From Chlorobiaceae bacterium (GTDB taxonomy: Bacteria > Bacteroidota > Chlorobiia > Chlorobiales > Chlorobiaceae), in assembly GCA_012972835.1 (NCBI GenBank), contig JABDHK010000045.1, positions 124,001 through 188,000 on the forward strand: DNA of 64,000 nucleotides. The letters run 5' to 3'. A program made the translations under genes and the position numbers. Below the pieces are notes generated by a model. That model saw only the letters and a program-made list of their open reading frames with translations. It did no database searches and was not told the origin of the DNA. Positions 54,946 to 64,000 of the stretch are shown piece after piece (position 1 is the stretch's first letter; every line of letters begins with the position of its first letter).

Positions 54946-57900
54946 TTAGTTTTGTGTTACGCTGCAGGTGGCGCTGATATAGTTAGTTATTTCCTCAAGT
55001 GCTGTTCTGGCATCGATTTTAGAGATAATAAGAGCTTTATTGTAATGTATAGCTCTTTCAGCAGGTGCACCTATATTAAATACTGCCAAAGGCAAATTCA
55101 TTTGCATTATTTCTTCGGAAGTGTATGAGAATGTTTCTGGCCAAATTGCAGGTATCAGGAATATATCGATATTACTTGTTTGAATTATATGTGGCAAGCT
55201 GTCATGTGTGTATTTTCCTGTTATCTTGAGGTGTTTGCTATTTACTGAAGTAGCGATCTCTCCAATGATAATTATTTGAATATTTTTTTGTTCTTCTTCA
55301 ATTATAGCAAGCATTTTTTCGACAATGGCAGCACCTTTAGGAATCTGTATATTGCCAAGGATCCCTATTCGCAAAATATCGGTATTAATCTGCCGATTAG
55401 TACTTAAATTTTCTTCTAATAGCAGATTATTAAGGTGATCTGTGCCGTGAGGTTTAACAAGTATTTTGCCATACGGAATATTTGGATACGCTTTTAACAA
55501 AATCTCTTTTGATGCATTTGAAAAACAAATGATTTCATGACTTTGATCCAGGACATACTTCCATTTTCTCCTCCAGAAAATTATATCAGGGTTTTTGTAG
55601 AAAATACGAAACTCCTGGTTGTTTTGCGGTAAGCAATTCAAGCAGTGTGAAATATTGTCGGGTGGTCCGCAGAATGTATCATTATGATCAAGCAAAGTAT
55701 AGCAAGGACAAATGCAGAAATAATCATGAATAAGTGTCGTCAGTTTTGCATTGTGGGTCTCTTGTAAGGAAAGAATTAAGTCCAATAAGTTAGAAATTGT
55801 CGGGAAGCTAACGGTTTCACTTAAAATTATACTGTCAATCTTAACATATTTTGTTAAAATATTTTTTATTTGTTCAATGTTTGTGGCGTAAAAAGCAAGA
55901 TTATGATTATTGTATACAAAAGTTAAATCATAAGTTTTTCTGTGAAAATTAAAGGTAAAGAGCAGGATTTTATGTCCACTTTCCACCTCTCTTTTTATAT
56001 AGTTATTACGATAAAGGTTTGCCCCTCCTCCAAGATCGTGATCAATGAATAGAATGCAATTGGATTGGCTTATATCAGTCGATAAAAGATAAAGCTTAAG
56101 GAATTGGCCTATCTCTCTCAATGGATAAGCTTGAAGGTATTTATTATGAGATACCTTTTTTTTGAATTGCTTTGATACAGGAATAGAATCAGAGGCCGTT
56201 CCATTTCGGTGATGAGAAACAAAAAGATTAGGGACAAGGATGTTCCGATACCCTTTTTTAATGGCGTTGATGCACCATTCCATTTCATCTCCATGCTCCT
56301 TTCTGCCAGATTTTGTGTGAGATATAGTGATATGATTAAATATCATTCTGTTAACGCCCATACAAAAACCACTTCCAGATGAAATATCAGGATAGTTATT
56401 TATTGGCGTTAAGTTCTTAAAAAATCTATCAATATTATTTCCCAAGAGGTTGATGCCATGATTATCATCTTTCAGCGATGCCAATACCGTACTTAAGCTA
56501 TCATCATTGGTAAATGGTGTAGTCGTGGCAATAGATGTATTTTCAATAATAGGACGCATAAGTCTCTCAAGCCAGCCCGGAGGAAGCTCACTGCATGAAT
56601 TTAATATAACAAAATGATTTGTTGACGATTTGGCAGCATGATGGACTGATTGTAAAAATCCAATAGTTGTGGGATTTTTTAAAAGCACAATTTCCAATTG
56701 TGGATGTTCATATTTGAATTGCTGCAAAAATGGGTATACCTTTTCGTCTGTGCTTCCGTCATCGATCAATATAAGGCGATATGGAGAAGAGGTATTATGA
56801 ACAATGCTTTTGCACAACTCCTCTAAACGGCTGCGTTCATTGAATACAGGAATGATAATATCAACAGTTACATCAAGTATATCTAATAAGAATTCGCTGG
56901 ATAGTAAAAATTCATTATATAAAATTGAGAAGTTGCATGAATAATCATGACTTTCTGGTGTATTTTTATGTAAGTCAGTTATCTCAGATTTATTAAAAAT
57001 AGAGCGGATTTTTCTTGAACGCTTTCTGATAGAATGTGAAAGATTCCTAATTGGTTTTGTCATTCGCCAACTACTGGAATGTGCCATTTTATGTATAGCA
57101 GTTTCAAGAGTGTCAATTCGGTACTGCAGAGTGTCAATATGGGTATACAAATTTTCAATCGTTGTTTGTAGTGTATTGTTTTCCTGCTCTTTCCTGCTTA
57201 CAGTAGTTATAAGCTGGTTAACTTCATTGTCTAAGTCAACTATTTTAGTGTTCAAGTCAAATATAAGGGCATATTCTTCAGGAAAATAGTTATGAACAAT
57301 GGCTTTTCTTTCGTCAATAAAAATCTGGTCTTTATTATTTGAAGAATATCCATCGGGATTATATACGGCAATTGTTTGATCAAGATAGTGTATTCTGCTA
57401 TTTTCCCTGAAAAACCATTGCATATTGAATACCCAGTCGGCAAGGGCTTTGTACTTTGTCTCAAATCCTCCTAATTGGTAAAAAAGGTCTCGTGTAAAGA
57501 ATATGGCCTGATGACAGATGTTTTTGTTCAGCAACTTAAGTGGTGTGAATAGCCCGTCATAAAGAGGCCCACCTTTTCCCCACTCAACATTTCCGTAAAT
57601 GACATCCATTTGCTCGATTTCATGAGAACAAAAGATGCAGGAAAGAACATCATCATTATAAAAAGTATCATCACAGCCTATAAAATAAAGCCAATCGCCT
57701 GAACATTTCTCGATACCCTTATTCATGGCATCATAAATACCATGGTCTTTTTCTGAAATAAGTCGAATATGCGGGTACTGAAGCGCATACTTCCTTACGA
57801 TTTCAACTGTCTCGTCAGTTGAGAGATTATCGACAATTAAATGCTCCTTGTTTGTGTAGGATTGCTGTGCTACGCTGAGAATACAAGCCTTGAGATGTTT

Positions 57901-57948
57901 CGCAGAGTTGTATGTCGGTGTAATAATCGAAATTTTCGGGTAACTCAT
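54946..57948 (-). CDS. Large multi-domain glycosyltransferase (GT2 + GT2 + GT4-like)
   Basis: A 1000-residue fusion. Residues about 5-215 are GT2 (ISIITPTYNSAKHLKACILS, SEKDHGIYDAMNKGIEKCSG, FIGCDDTFYND), followed by a coiled coil at about 235-290. A second GT2 domain runs from about 365 to 600 (VDIIIPVFNERSRLEELCKS, ILIDDGSTDEKVYPFLQ, NSCSELPPGWLERLMRP). From about 635 there is a GT4-like glycosyltransferase (DHDLGGGANLYRNNYIKREV, PHGTDHLNN, RIGILGNIQIPKGAAIVEKM, FLIPAIWPETFSYTSEEIMQ). It probably builds part of the surface glycan. The 12-nt gap to the dehydratase gene makes them one operon. AT-richer than the LPS core genes. Confidence 0.85.
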   Translation of the reverse strand: MSYPKISIITPTYNSAKHLKACILSVAQQSYTNKEHLIVDNLSTDETVEIVRKYALQYPHIRLISEKDHGIYDAMNKGIEKCSGDWLYFIGCDDTFYNDDVLSCIFCSHEIEQMDVIYGNVEWGKGGPLYDGLFTPLKLLNKNICHQAIFFTRDLFYQLGGFETKYKALADWVFNMQWFFRENSRIHYLDQTIAVYNPDGYSSNNKDQIFIDERKAIVHNYFPEEYALIFDLNTKIVDLDNEVNQLITTVSRKEQENNTLQTTIENLYTHIDTLQYRIDTLETAIHKMAHSSSWRMTKPIRNLSHSIRKRSRKIRSIFNKSEITDLHKNTPESHDYSCNFSILYNEFLLSSEFLLDILDVTVDIIIPVFNERSRLEELCKSIVHNTSSPYRLILIDDGSTDEKVYPFLQQFKYEHPQLEIVLLKNPTTIGFLQSVHHAAKSSTNHFVILNSCSELPPGWLERLMRPIIENTSIATTTPFTNDDSLSTVLASLKDDNHGINLLGNNIDRFFKNLTPINNYPDISSGSGFCMGVNRMIFNHITISHTKSGRKEHGDEMEWCINAIKKGYRNILVPNLFVSHHRNGTASDSIPVSKQFKKKVSHNKYLQAYPLREIGQFLKLYLLSTDISQSNCILFIDHDLGGGANLYRNNYIKREVESGHKILLFTFNFHRKTYDLTFVYNNHNLAFYATNIEQIKNILTKYVKIDSIILSETVSFPTISNLLDLILSLQETHNAKLTTLIHDYFCICPCYTLLDHNDTFCGPPDNISHCLNCLPQNNQEFRIFYKNPDIIFWRRKWKYVLDQSHEIICFSNASKEILLKAYPNIPYGKILVKPHGTDHLNNLLLEENLSTNRQINTDILRIGILGNIQIPKGAAIVEKMLAIIEEEQKNIQIIIIGEIATSVNSKHLKITGKYTHDSLPHIIQTSNIDIFLIPAIWPETFSYTSEEIMQMNLPLAVFNIGAPAERAIHYNKALIISKIDARTALEEITNYISATCSVTQN

Positions 57949-57960
57949 ACAATAGTGCTC

Positions 57961-58920
57961 TTATTTGAAGCTATCCAGCTCTGCTTCGATCATTTGTAAA
58001 ACAACACCTGCCATCTCAGTTTCAGCTTTCCATCCTGTCATACGCAATGCTTTCCGGGCATCACCGCAACCGTACGGAATATCAGTAGGACGGAATATCA
58101 AAGGGTCAATATCGGTATGATCTTGCCAATCAAGACCAAAATGCCGAAAAGCAAGTTCAGCAAAATCGGCAAGAGCATGGCTCCTGCCCGTTGCGATCAC
58201 AAAATCTTCCCCGCTCTCTCTTTGAAGCATACGCCACATTGCCTCAACATATTCCGGAGCCCATCCCCAGTCACGCTGAATATTCGTGTTGCCTAAATGA
58301 AGTCGCTCCTTGCTTCCCCTTGCGATACGGCATGCAGAAGCAATTATTTTTCGGGTAACAAACCGTTCCGGGCGTAATGGTGATTCATGATTGAACAGAA
58401 TTCCTGTACAGGCAAACAAGCCGTATGCTTCACGATAATTGGCAACCTGCCAGAAAGCTGCAGCTTTTGCAACGGCATAGGGACTTCGTGGCCGAAACGG
58501 CGTCTCTTCATGTGCCGCTTCCTTCAGTGTATCGCCGAAACATTCTCCGGAGCCAGCGTTATAAAATCGGATAGGTCGGTCAAGAAAACGAATGACCTCC
58601 ATCAGATTGATGGTTGCAGACAAGATGCTTTCAAGTGTTTCGACAGGTTGATCAAAAGATAACCCGACTGAACTTTGGCCTGCAAGATTATAAATTTCAT
58701 CAGGTTGAATGCGGCTTACCACCTGGAGCACACTCCGGAAATCATTAAGTGCCATAGACTCAAGCTGAACATCATCCCTTATTCCTAATCGAATGAGGTT
58801 ACTGAAACTGCTGATCTGGGCATCCCGCGAACTACCGATAACCTCATACCCTTTTTCAAGCAGTAACCGGGCAAGATATGCGCCGTCCTGTCCTGAAATA
58901 CCACATATCAGTGCTTTCAT
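57961..58920 (-). CDS. GDP-mannose 4,6-dehydratase-like NAD-dependent enzyme
   Basis: A 319-residue extended SDR. It has the nucleotide motif LICGISGQDGAYLARLLLEK (4-23), NAGSGECFGD, the SPYAVAKAA catalytic Tyr-Lys motif, and RDWGWAPEYVEAMWRMLQ, all characteristic of GMD-type sugar-nucleotide dehydratases or their close relatives. It supplies an activated deoxy sugar such as GDP-4-keto-6-deoxymannose for the glycan. Exact substrate cannot be read, but the R-DWGWAPEYV motif favours GDP-sugars. It lies between the membrane-protein gene (39 nt) and the multi-domain GT (12 nt). Confidence 0.85.
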   Translation of the reverse strand: MKALICGISGQDGAYLARLLLEKGYEVIGSSRDAQISSFSNLIRLGIRDDVQLESMALNDFRSVLQVVSRIQPDEIYNLAGQSSVGLSFDQPVETLESILSATINLMEVIRFLDRPIRFYNAGSGECFGDTLKEAAHEETPFRPRSPYAVAKAAAFWQVANYREAYGLFACTGILFNHESPLRPERFVTRKIIASACRIARGSKERLHLGNTNIQRDWGWAPEYVEAMWRMLQRESGEDFVIATGRSHALADFAELAFRHFGLDWQDHTDIDPLIFRPTDIPYGCGDARKALRMTGWKAETEMAGVVLQMIEAELDSFK

Positions 58921-58959
58921 TATTTATTTCTAAAATACAGAAGTATCACAAGTGTTGAT

Positions 58960-60900
58960 TTAGTTCACTGCTTTCCTGAGGCCACCTTTCCTGCCCTTAT
59001 CATCAGAGAGATTGTCAATAATTCCAACCCGAAATGGTCCAATTTCCTTTCCATGACTCAAGCACCTGTTTGCTCCGAGAATTGGTTCTACAACCAAGTC
59101 ACCCATTTTCAATTTCTTTGTGCCGAGTTCAGGTGGCAAAAGTTGATAGATGTATCCATCATCCTTCCAGTCCGCAGAGAGTTCTCTGTCAAACAAGTAG
59201 AGAGTTGCCATTTGTCTGAATTTAAGGTGTTCGCCTCCAAGAGCAAGATAAATTTGTTTGTTATGAGGGAAAGATTTAAGAATGGTGTTCCGGAACTCAA
59301 GATAAAAGCGGTTCAGGTCATTTACGCCCTTGTAATATCCCATAAGGGGGAGAGTGCGGGATATACTGTTTTTTGCAGAGCACAGCAAGGTAGTTGTGAA
59401 GAGTATGAAAAGCACAACATCCCACACTTTTTTTTGATTAGCTCTCAATGAAGCCAGGGAAAATAAAATCACGACCATGGCAAATGGATGTGCCCATTCA
59501 GTGAGTTTGAATTGACTCCAGCTTTGACCGATACCTTTCGGAAAGGGTGAAGGAACGACATATCGGAAATAAAGAAACGCTGAGAAAAAAAACAACAGTA
59601 AGAGAACAGTTGGCAAAAGCGCCCAATACGATTGTTTATTCCGCAGGAAACCTACTCCCCCAAGAACTATTCCCGCAACAAAAATTAACAGCAGTAATCC
59701 TGTAAAAAAGGATGATTTCATGATATTATCCGGCATAGACCATTGAAAAACATCCCAGGCCCCGCCATGAACACCGAGCGTATGAGCTAAAAAGCCCGAC
59801 GGCGACCACTCAATAAATGAGCCAACAACAGCGCCGGATTGTTCTTTCAGTGCAGAATAAGCACGTAACAGCTCAGTGTTGAGCAAGAGTACCGATATTC
59901 CGAGTAAGAGGCTGCAGTGCAGTAGCAACTTGCTCCATGCATGAAATAGCAAAGCTGAAACAACTCCACTGATAACCAATGTCGCCAAAAGAAAAGGAGC
60001 AAATTCTGAGTAAGCCAATGTTGCCCCTGTTAATAACAGTGCCATGGGGAGAGCCGCTTTTCCAATGGTAATATTGGTGTTTCTTGTCGTGGAAACCCAT
60101 AGGAACATTGGTCCAGCTGTAAACACGAAACCAGCACCTAAAGCAAGCCCGAGTGTTTGCGGCAGAAACCCAAAATTAGCCCCAAACACCATACCGCCCA
60201 GAGTAAATGCCGGCAGAGCGAGCAGCATCAGGCGTTTCCCGCGGTGCATAGAAACAAGAACCTGTGCGAGAGGAAATCCCATAGCTAAAAAACAGGCCGC
60301 AAGTGAGGCAATGACGATTGAGGGATAGACCTCATACGACCAGGTAACATGAAACAAGGCTTGAAAAAAGGCAAGAAGAAATGATCCCCCCATGCGTAAA
60401 TTTGCAACCTGATAGATCGCAATCTGGGAGTTTTGAGGAATCACTGCTTTTGGCGAAATGATTTCACTGAATGCGTGAGCCTGTAGCCAGTTCCCATGTG
60501 CAAGATAGGTGAATGCATCATTGTGTGCAATGAATGCCCCGAACATAAAAAGTGGTACCAGCACACTTACACCGCAAACTATTCCGAAGAGAGTTGTCGA
60601 CAAGGCCTGACGAAATGCACTCCCTTTATTTTGCTCACGCATCAGCGCCATAAGCAGTAAAGCTATGGTCACAAGAGGAACAATCGCCGATTTTCCTATG
60701 GGAAGAAATCGCCCGATCAGACTGGCGACAATGGTCAGTGTTGAAAGACCAAGCACCGGTGCAAGATAAAACCGAGCCATCGCCTGGAGTGGTGGGGGAA
60801 ACAAAAAGCTCCACATGCGGCCTGTCAGTGTAGCCAGAGAGAGAATTACTGTGACATACAGCATGGTTGACCAGAATATTTCCGTTCCAATAAAGTTCAT
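58960..60900 (-). CDS. Polytopic membrane protein of the glycan cluster (unknown)
   Basis: A 646-residue protein with about a dozen hydrophobic helices, from MLYVTVILSLATLTGRMWSF to FILFTTTLLCS, and a roughly 120-residue soluble C-terminal end (FPHNKQIYLALGGEHLKFRQ and on). The size and layout resemble GT-C-type glycosyltransferases or polysaccharide polymerases of O-antigen clusters. The two Asp/His catalytic motifs of known GT-C families are not clearly seen, so the class is inferred from context. Its ATG overlaps the stop of the FAD-dependent oxidoreductase gene by 4 nt. Confidence 0.6.
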   Translation of the reverse strand: MNFIGTEIFWSTMLYVTVILSLATLTGRMWSFLFPPPLQAMARFYLAPVLGLSTLTIVASLIGRFLPIGKSAIVPLVTIALLLMALMREQNKGSAFRQALSTTLFGIVCGVSVLVPLFMFGAFIAHNDAFTYLAHGNWLQAHAFSEIISPKAVIPQNSQIAIYQVANLRMGGSFLLAFFQALFHVTWSYEVYPSIVIASLAACFLAMGFPLAQVLVSMHRGKRLMLLALPAFTLGGMVFGANFGFLPQTLGLALGAGFVFTAGPMFLWVSTTRNTNITIGKAALPMALLLTGATLAYSEFAPFLLATLVISGVVSALLFHAWSKLLLHCSLLLGISVLLLNTELLRAYSALKEQSGAVVGSFIEWSPSGFLAHTLGVHGGAWDVFQWSMPDNIMKSSFFTGLLLLIFVAGIVLGGVGFLRNKQSYWALLPTVLLLLFFFSAFLYFRYVVPSPFPKGIGQSWSQFKLTEWAHPFAMVVILFSLASLRANQKKVWDVVLFILFTTTLLCSAKNSISRTLPLMGYYKGVNDLNRFYLEFRNTILKSFPHNKQIYLALGGEHLKFRQMATLYLFDRELSADWKDDGYIYQLLPPELGTKKLKMGDLVVEPILGANRCLSHGKEIGPFRVGIIDNLSDDKGRKGGLRKAVN

Positions 60901-62234
60901 GATGATGGGATTGCAGTTGTAATTTGAGTCACAAGTTTTATGGCAAGTGCCCGCCCCTCTCGGATAGCATAGTTTGTACCTCGATCCTCAGGATAGATTT
61001 GTGCCATAGAGCAAAGATGCAATCCCGGCATAGGCCCCTTTTCTGCTGGAATAAGCTGACTGTAATGTTTTTCCACCACCGGCTGCGACCATCGAGCTTT
61101 CCAGAGATGGCACTTCACAACCCAGTTGCGCTCCAGCTTCGGGAACATTTTCTGCAGATAAGGAAGTGCGTAATCGAGCATCTCAAGGGCATTCATTGCG
61201 TAAAGCGGATCGGTATGCGGCAAGTATTTTGAAAGATAGACAATATGCCGTCCACCGTAAGTCTCAGGACGCTCGAAATTGGTATGTTCAATCACCCCCA
61301 CAAAAGGAAAGCCTTGATCATTCACATTCAGCCAGTAGGTATCAGAAAGTGAATGGTCAAGTTCAAGGACAAGGCAGACATTCGAAAGATAGTTGATTCT
61401 CTCAAGCCTTTTAAGGTACTCATTATCGGCCCAGCTGCGAACCATCTCAGCTGTCACTGGCAGTGCTGTCGTCGCGATCACATGCTCCGAGGAAATAATG
61501 CCCTTTGCCGTTTCAGATTGCCATGAAGTACCAACAGGTTTTATGGAGTGCACCTGAGCGACTGTTTCAATGCGACCTCCGAGTTCCCTCACCCGAGAGG
61601 CCAAAGCCTCCGCAAGTGCAGAGAAACTTCCTTTAAAGTAAACCAGGCGTTCTTCCCCCTTCTTGCCACGACTTCCGCCACGAAGTTTAAGTTTGTTCCA
61701 GAACCAGACCGCTGAAACATCACCGGCCACCTCTCCGAATTTTCCCTTAAGCAGCGGTTCCCACATCACGCGATAGACCTTTTCACCGCCAAGCTCTGTA
61801 AGCCATTCGACTGCTGATTTCCCTTCAAGCTTCATCCAGTTTTCTACATGGCGGACCCGGAGCGTAAGCACCCCGAGTCTTATTCTGTCAAGAAGCGGCA
61901 ATGGAGTAAAACGCAAAAGGTCCCAGGGAGTTGAGAGTCTGAAAACCCTGTTGGCGTAGTAGACACCGGTATTGGTGGGGTTGATCTCCACGCTTTTATT
62001 CAGGCCAAGCTCATCGATCAGCTCCATAACATACAGGTCATTGGTAAACCAGTGATGGTAGAATCGGTCCAGTATTTCGTCTCCTACGTCAAATGCCGCT
62101 GCAAGACCCCCAATTTGAGGTTCAGACTCCAGGATTGTAACAGCAACACCCTTTTTTGCCAACTCATAAGCCGCTGCCAAGCCGGTAAACCCACCGCCAA
62201 CAATAGCCACAGTGGTGGAGTGAGAGATATTCAT
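60897..62234 (-). CDS. FAD-dependent oxidoreductase, UDP-galactopyranose mutase-like
   Basis: A 445-residue flavoprotein beginning VAIVGGGFTGLAAAYELAKK (9-28, GxGxxG FAD motif), followed by LESEPQIGGLAAAFDVGDEI and a C-terminal LCSMAQIYPEDRGTNYAIRE. It belongs to the amine oxidase/UGM-like NAD(P)-binding group often found in glycan clusters. Its role could be a sugar mutase or lipid-linked precursor oxidoreductase; the family allows no firm choice. It overlaps its neighbours by 4 nt on both sides. Confidence 0.8.
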   Translation of the reverse strand: MNISHSTTVAIVGGGFTGLAAAYELAKKGVAVTILESEPQIGGLAAAFDVGDEILDRFYHHWFTNDLYVMELIDELGLNKSVEINPTNTGVYYANRVFRLSTPWDLLRFTPLPLLDRIRLGVLTLRVRHVENWMKLEGKSAVEWLTELGGEKVYRVMWEPLLKGKFGEVAGDVSAVWFWNKLKLRGGSRGKKGEERLVYFKGSFSALAEALASRVRELGGRIETVAQVHSIKPVGTSWQSETAKGIISSEHVIATTALPVTAEMVRSWADNEYLKRLERINYLSNVCLVLELDHSLSDTYWLNVNDQGFPFVGVIEHTNFERPETYGGRHIVYLSKYLPHTDPLYAMNALEMLDYALPYLQKMFPKLERNWVVKCHLWKARWSQPVVEKHYSQLIPAEKGPMPGLHLCSMAQIYPEDRGTNYAIREGRALAIKLVTQITTAIPSS

Positions 62235-63220
62235 GGAAGTGTGTCCTTTCTCTTATCCTGTTTTGTCGGGTAGAGGACAACATATATTCCTCCAGCTATC
62301 GTTGGCGGCAGCCAGACGAGGAGATGGACAAGAATCGCATAAGCTGCACTTGCAGGATTTGAATTACCAAGGGCAACCATTGCTTTCATCGTGAAATAAT
62401 CAAATGTTCCTACATAGCCCGGCGCACTTGGAATCAGTGTTGCAAGTGTCCCGACAGGGAGCGCCAGCCAGCCGGCAACCGGAGCAGTGATCGCAGGCAA
62501 CGCCTCAGCCGCTATCCAGAACATGCAACCCTCAGCCAGCCAAGCACCCATAGACCACAAAATCAGTTTTCCCATGATGCTGGCTTGGGATAACTCCTGA
62601 AGTGTTAACAAGCCATTATCAACCTCTGTTCTGAATTTTTCGCCGAAATTAGGAAACACTCTGGCAGGAAAGGCGGCTGCAAAGCGAACTGCTGGAGCAA
62701 AGAGCGCAGGAAAGAGCAGAACAGCAAGAAGAAAAAGTGCAACGATGAGGAGCGACACACCACCGATACCGGCAAAACGGCTTATATCAAGACCAAAAGA
62801 GACGATAGCACATCCAAGCAGCATGAACACCATAAGCAGGTCAAGCAGACGTTCCACGAAAAGTGTTGCCAGCGAAGTTCCTGCGCTGATGCCGAGCCTT
62901 CCATTAAAAGCAAAAGCACGTAATAGGTCACCGGCACGAAAAGGGAGCACATTGTTAGCTGCAAAACTTGCAAGAAGGGGGCCTGCGCAATTTCTCCAGT
63001 GCAGTTGCGGGTTGTCGCGCAACAGCATGATATGCCAGCGTGAAACCCTGCTGCTATAACCTATGGCAAATGTGATGAATGCCAAGCCGATCCTTTCGGG
63101 GCGGCTGCCTGAGAACGCATGGGATAATTCATTCAGATCAATCTGGCGTGCTGTAAGCCAGATAAAAAAAGCTGCGAAAAGAAATCCAAGGCCGAGTCGG
63201 GTTGCTTGCCGTACCTTCAT
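62231..63220 (-). CDS. Lysylphosphatidylglycerol synthase-type/UPF0104 flippase-like membrane protein
   Basis: A 329-residue polytopic protein of the UPF0104/AglD-tail family: about eight hydrophobic helices, with SRVSRWHIMLLRDNP and FAANNVLPFRAGDLLRAFAF, then the ATLFVERLLDLLMVFMLLGC and PSAPGYVGTFDYFTMKAMVA motifs. These are the conserved motifs of the group. In glycan clusters such proteins are candidates for lipid-linked sugar translocation. It overlaps the GT2 gene behind and the FAD gene ahead by 4 nt. Confidence 0.88.
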   Translation of the reverse strand: MKVRQATRLGLGFLFAAFFIWLTARQIDLNELSHAFSGSRPERIGLAFITFAIGYSSRVSRWHIMLLRDNPQLHWRNCAGPLLASFAANNVLPFRAGDLLRAFAFNGRLGISAGTSLATLFVERLLDLLMVFMLLGCAIVSFGLDISRFAGIGGVSLLIVALFLLAVLLFPALFAPAVRFAAAFPARVFPNFGEKFRTEVDNGLLTLQELSQASIMGKLILWSMGAWLAEGCMFWIAAEALPAITAPVAGWLALPVGTLATLIPSAPGYVGTFDYFTMKAMVALGNSNPASAAYAILVHLLVWLPPTIAGGIYVVLYPTKQDKRKDTLP

Positions 63221-64000
63221 GGTACCATCCTTTCTGAAGTGCGTGAAAAAGTCGGCTCTTTCTTGGTGAATCCTATATATTCGTCAGCGACGTACATAGG
63301 CCGTTGTTTCATTTCGTTATAGATTCTTCCGATATACTCGCCAACTATTCCAACAGAGAGCAGTTGGGCGCCGCCAAGAAACAAGACAGCAATCATCAAA
63401 GCGGTCCACCCTTCGACCCATATATTGGTAAAGAGCCTCAGCGCTATGGCATAGACAATGCCAATGAGAGCAATAGTTGCAGAAATCATGCCCAGACCAA
63501 TTGAAACCTGCAATGGTTTGGTAGAAAACGATAAAATCCCGTCAATGGCAAAAGGCAGCATTTTTCGTAACGGGTACTTGCTCTCTCCCGCATAGCGCTC
63601 GGCGCGTTTATAGGGAAGAGCAATCTGGCGAAAGCCAACCCAGCTCACCATACCACGCAAAAATCGGTCACGCTCTGGCATCGCCCGAAGCACATCGGCC
63701 ACGGCGCGGCTCAACAACCGGAAATCCCCAGTATCAAGGGGGATTGGTATATCTGAGAGTTTGTTCAGAACCCGATAGAAGCCGCGGGCAGTTGCAAGCT
63801 TGAATGCAGATTCTCCAGGTCGTTCCGTTCGTGTGCCGTAAACAACGTCATACCCCTCTCTCCATTTTTCAATCATCTCAAGAATAACTTCAGGAGGATC
63901 CTGCAAGTCTGCATCAATTAAGACAACAGCATCACCTCTTGCAGCGTCTATTCCGGCTGTTACAGCAATCTGGTGACCGAAATTCCTGGCAAACCCAATC
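63217..64000 (-). CDS. GtrB/DPM-type polyprenyl-phosphate glycosyltransferase (5' end outside window)
   Basis: GT2 enzyme that loads a sugar onto undecaprenyl phosphate at the cytoplasmic face. The frame runs off the right edge; the visible part covers GFARNFGHQIAVTAGIDAAR, the DADLQDPPEVI motif, the domain YGTRTERPGES and the two C-terminal membrane helices (PLQVSIGLGMISATIALIGI and TALMIAVLFLGGAQLLSVGI) followed by GEYIGRIYNEMKQRP, all hallmarks of GtrB. The N-terminal roughly 60 residues are missing. It is the first visible gene of the leftward glycan operon. Confidence 0.93.
   Translation of the reverse strand, partial: IGFARNFGHQIAVTAGIDAARGDAVVLIDADLQDPPEVILEMIEKWREGYDVVYGTRTERPGESAFKLATARGFYRVLNKLSDIPIPLDTGDFRLLSRAVADVLRAMPERDRFLRGMVSWVGFRQIALPYKRAERYAGESKYPLRKMLPFAIDGILSFSTKPLQVSIGLGMISATIALIGIVYAIALRLFTNIWVEGWTALMIAVLFLGGAQLLSVGIVGEYIGRIYNEMKQRPMYVADEYIGFTKKEPTFSRTSERMVP

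Noticed and set aside
1-64000. CRISPR arrays or cas genes
   Set aside because: No regularly spaced direct repeats of 25-40 nt and no Cas-like protein seen on either strand.

Overview
The window reads as chromosome of a green sulfur bacterium (Chlorobiaceae, of the Chlorobium/Pelodictyon kind). This rests on the gene set and protein style: alaS followed by twin 2[4Fe-4S] ferredoxins, an ACT-HAD SerB, a TrpB2-type tryptophan synthase, a phytoene-desaturase-like flavoenzyme, PBP1A, ClpC, TamB, an LpxL-type acyltransferase (so Gram-negative), and a moderate-GC core interrupted by AT-rich islands full of broken mobile and toxin-antitoxin genes. The assignment is inference from family resemblance; no search was run.

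Layout. 1-3.3 kb: 3' end of alaS, two ferredoxins, convergent serB. 3.3-11.4 kb: an AT-rich accessory island with a WG-repeat lipoprotein, a frameshifted DUF6338 membrane-protein gene coupled to a tiny proline-rich ORF, an IS21 istB remnant, two acyltransferase-3 genes (one with an SGNH-type domain), a PIN-type toxin-antitoxin pair whose toxin is cut to 26 codons, and a collapsed tyrosine-recombinase gene. 11.4-17.2 kb: pbp1A-guaA, an alpha/beta hydrolase, a DedA protein. 17.2-28.5 kb: tRNA-Pro, an FAD carotenoid-type oxidoreductase, a radical-SAM DNA-repair-type pair, a relBE pair with a one-base frameshift, a glpK scrap, a CWC protein, an NAD-binding epimerase-like protein, clpC, trpB2, a DUF2442/DUF4160 pair with an in-frame stop, and tRNA-Leu.

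28.5-37.4 kb: thiL, then a decayed type I restriction-modification locus. hsdR is intact, but hsdM has lost its middle (including the SAM-binding motif) and its frame. hsdS carries an internal amber codon. A DUF1016-type N-terminal fragment and an intact AlbA_2/Schlafen-type ATP-binding gene lie inside the locus. 37.8-42.3 kb: ftsY, a GIY-YIG (DUF123) protein, pcm, a PpiD/SurA-type isomerase. 42.3-52.6 kb: a long leftward gene string rfaE2-tamB-coaBC-udg-dnaB-ptsP. 52.7-64 kb: an LpxL-type acyltransferase, then a leftward cell-surface glycan cluster with a GtrB-type glycosyltransferase, flippase-like protein, FAD protein, polytopic membrane protein, GDP-mannose-dehydratase-like enzyme, a 1000-residue multi-domain glycosyltransferase and a GT8-like glycosyltransferase. 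Several of these genes overlap by 4 nt.

The main theme is gene decay confined to mobile, defence and toxin genes. At least nine such genes carry one clear lesion each (frameshift, in-frame stop, internal deletion or truncation), while the housekeeping genes between them are intact. The best candidates for something little described are the DUF6338 plus proline-rich micro-ORF pair (5' island), the AlbA_2 gene embedded in the type I locus, and the triple-domain glycosyltransferase in the glycan cluster.
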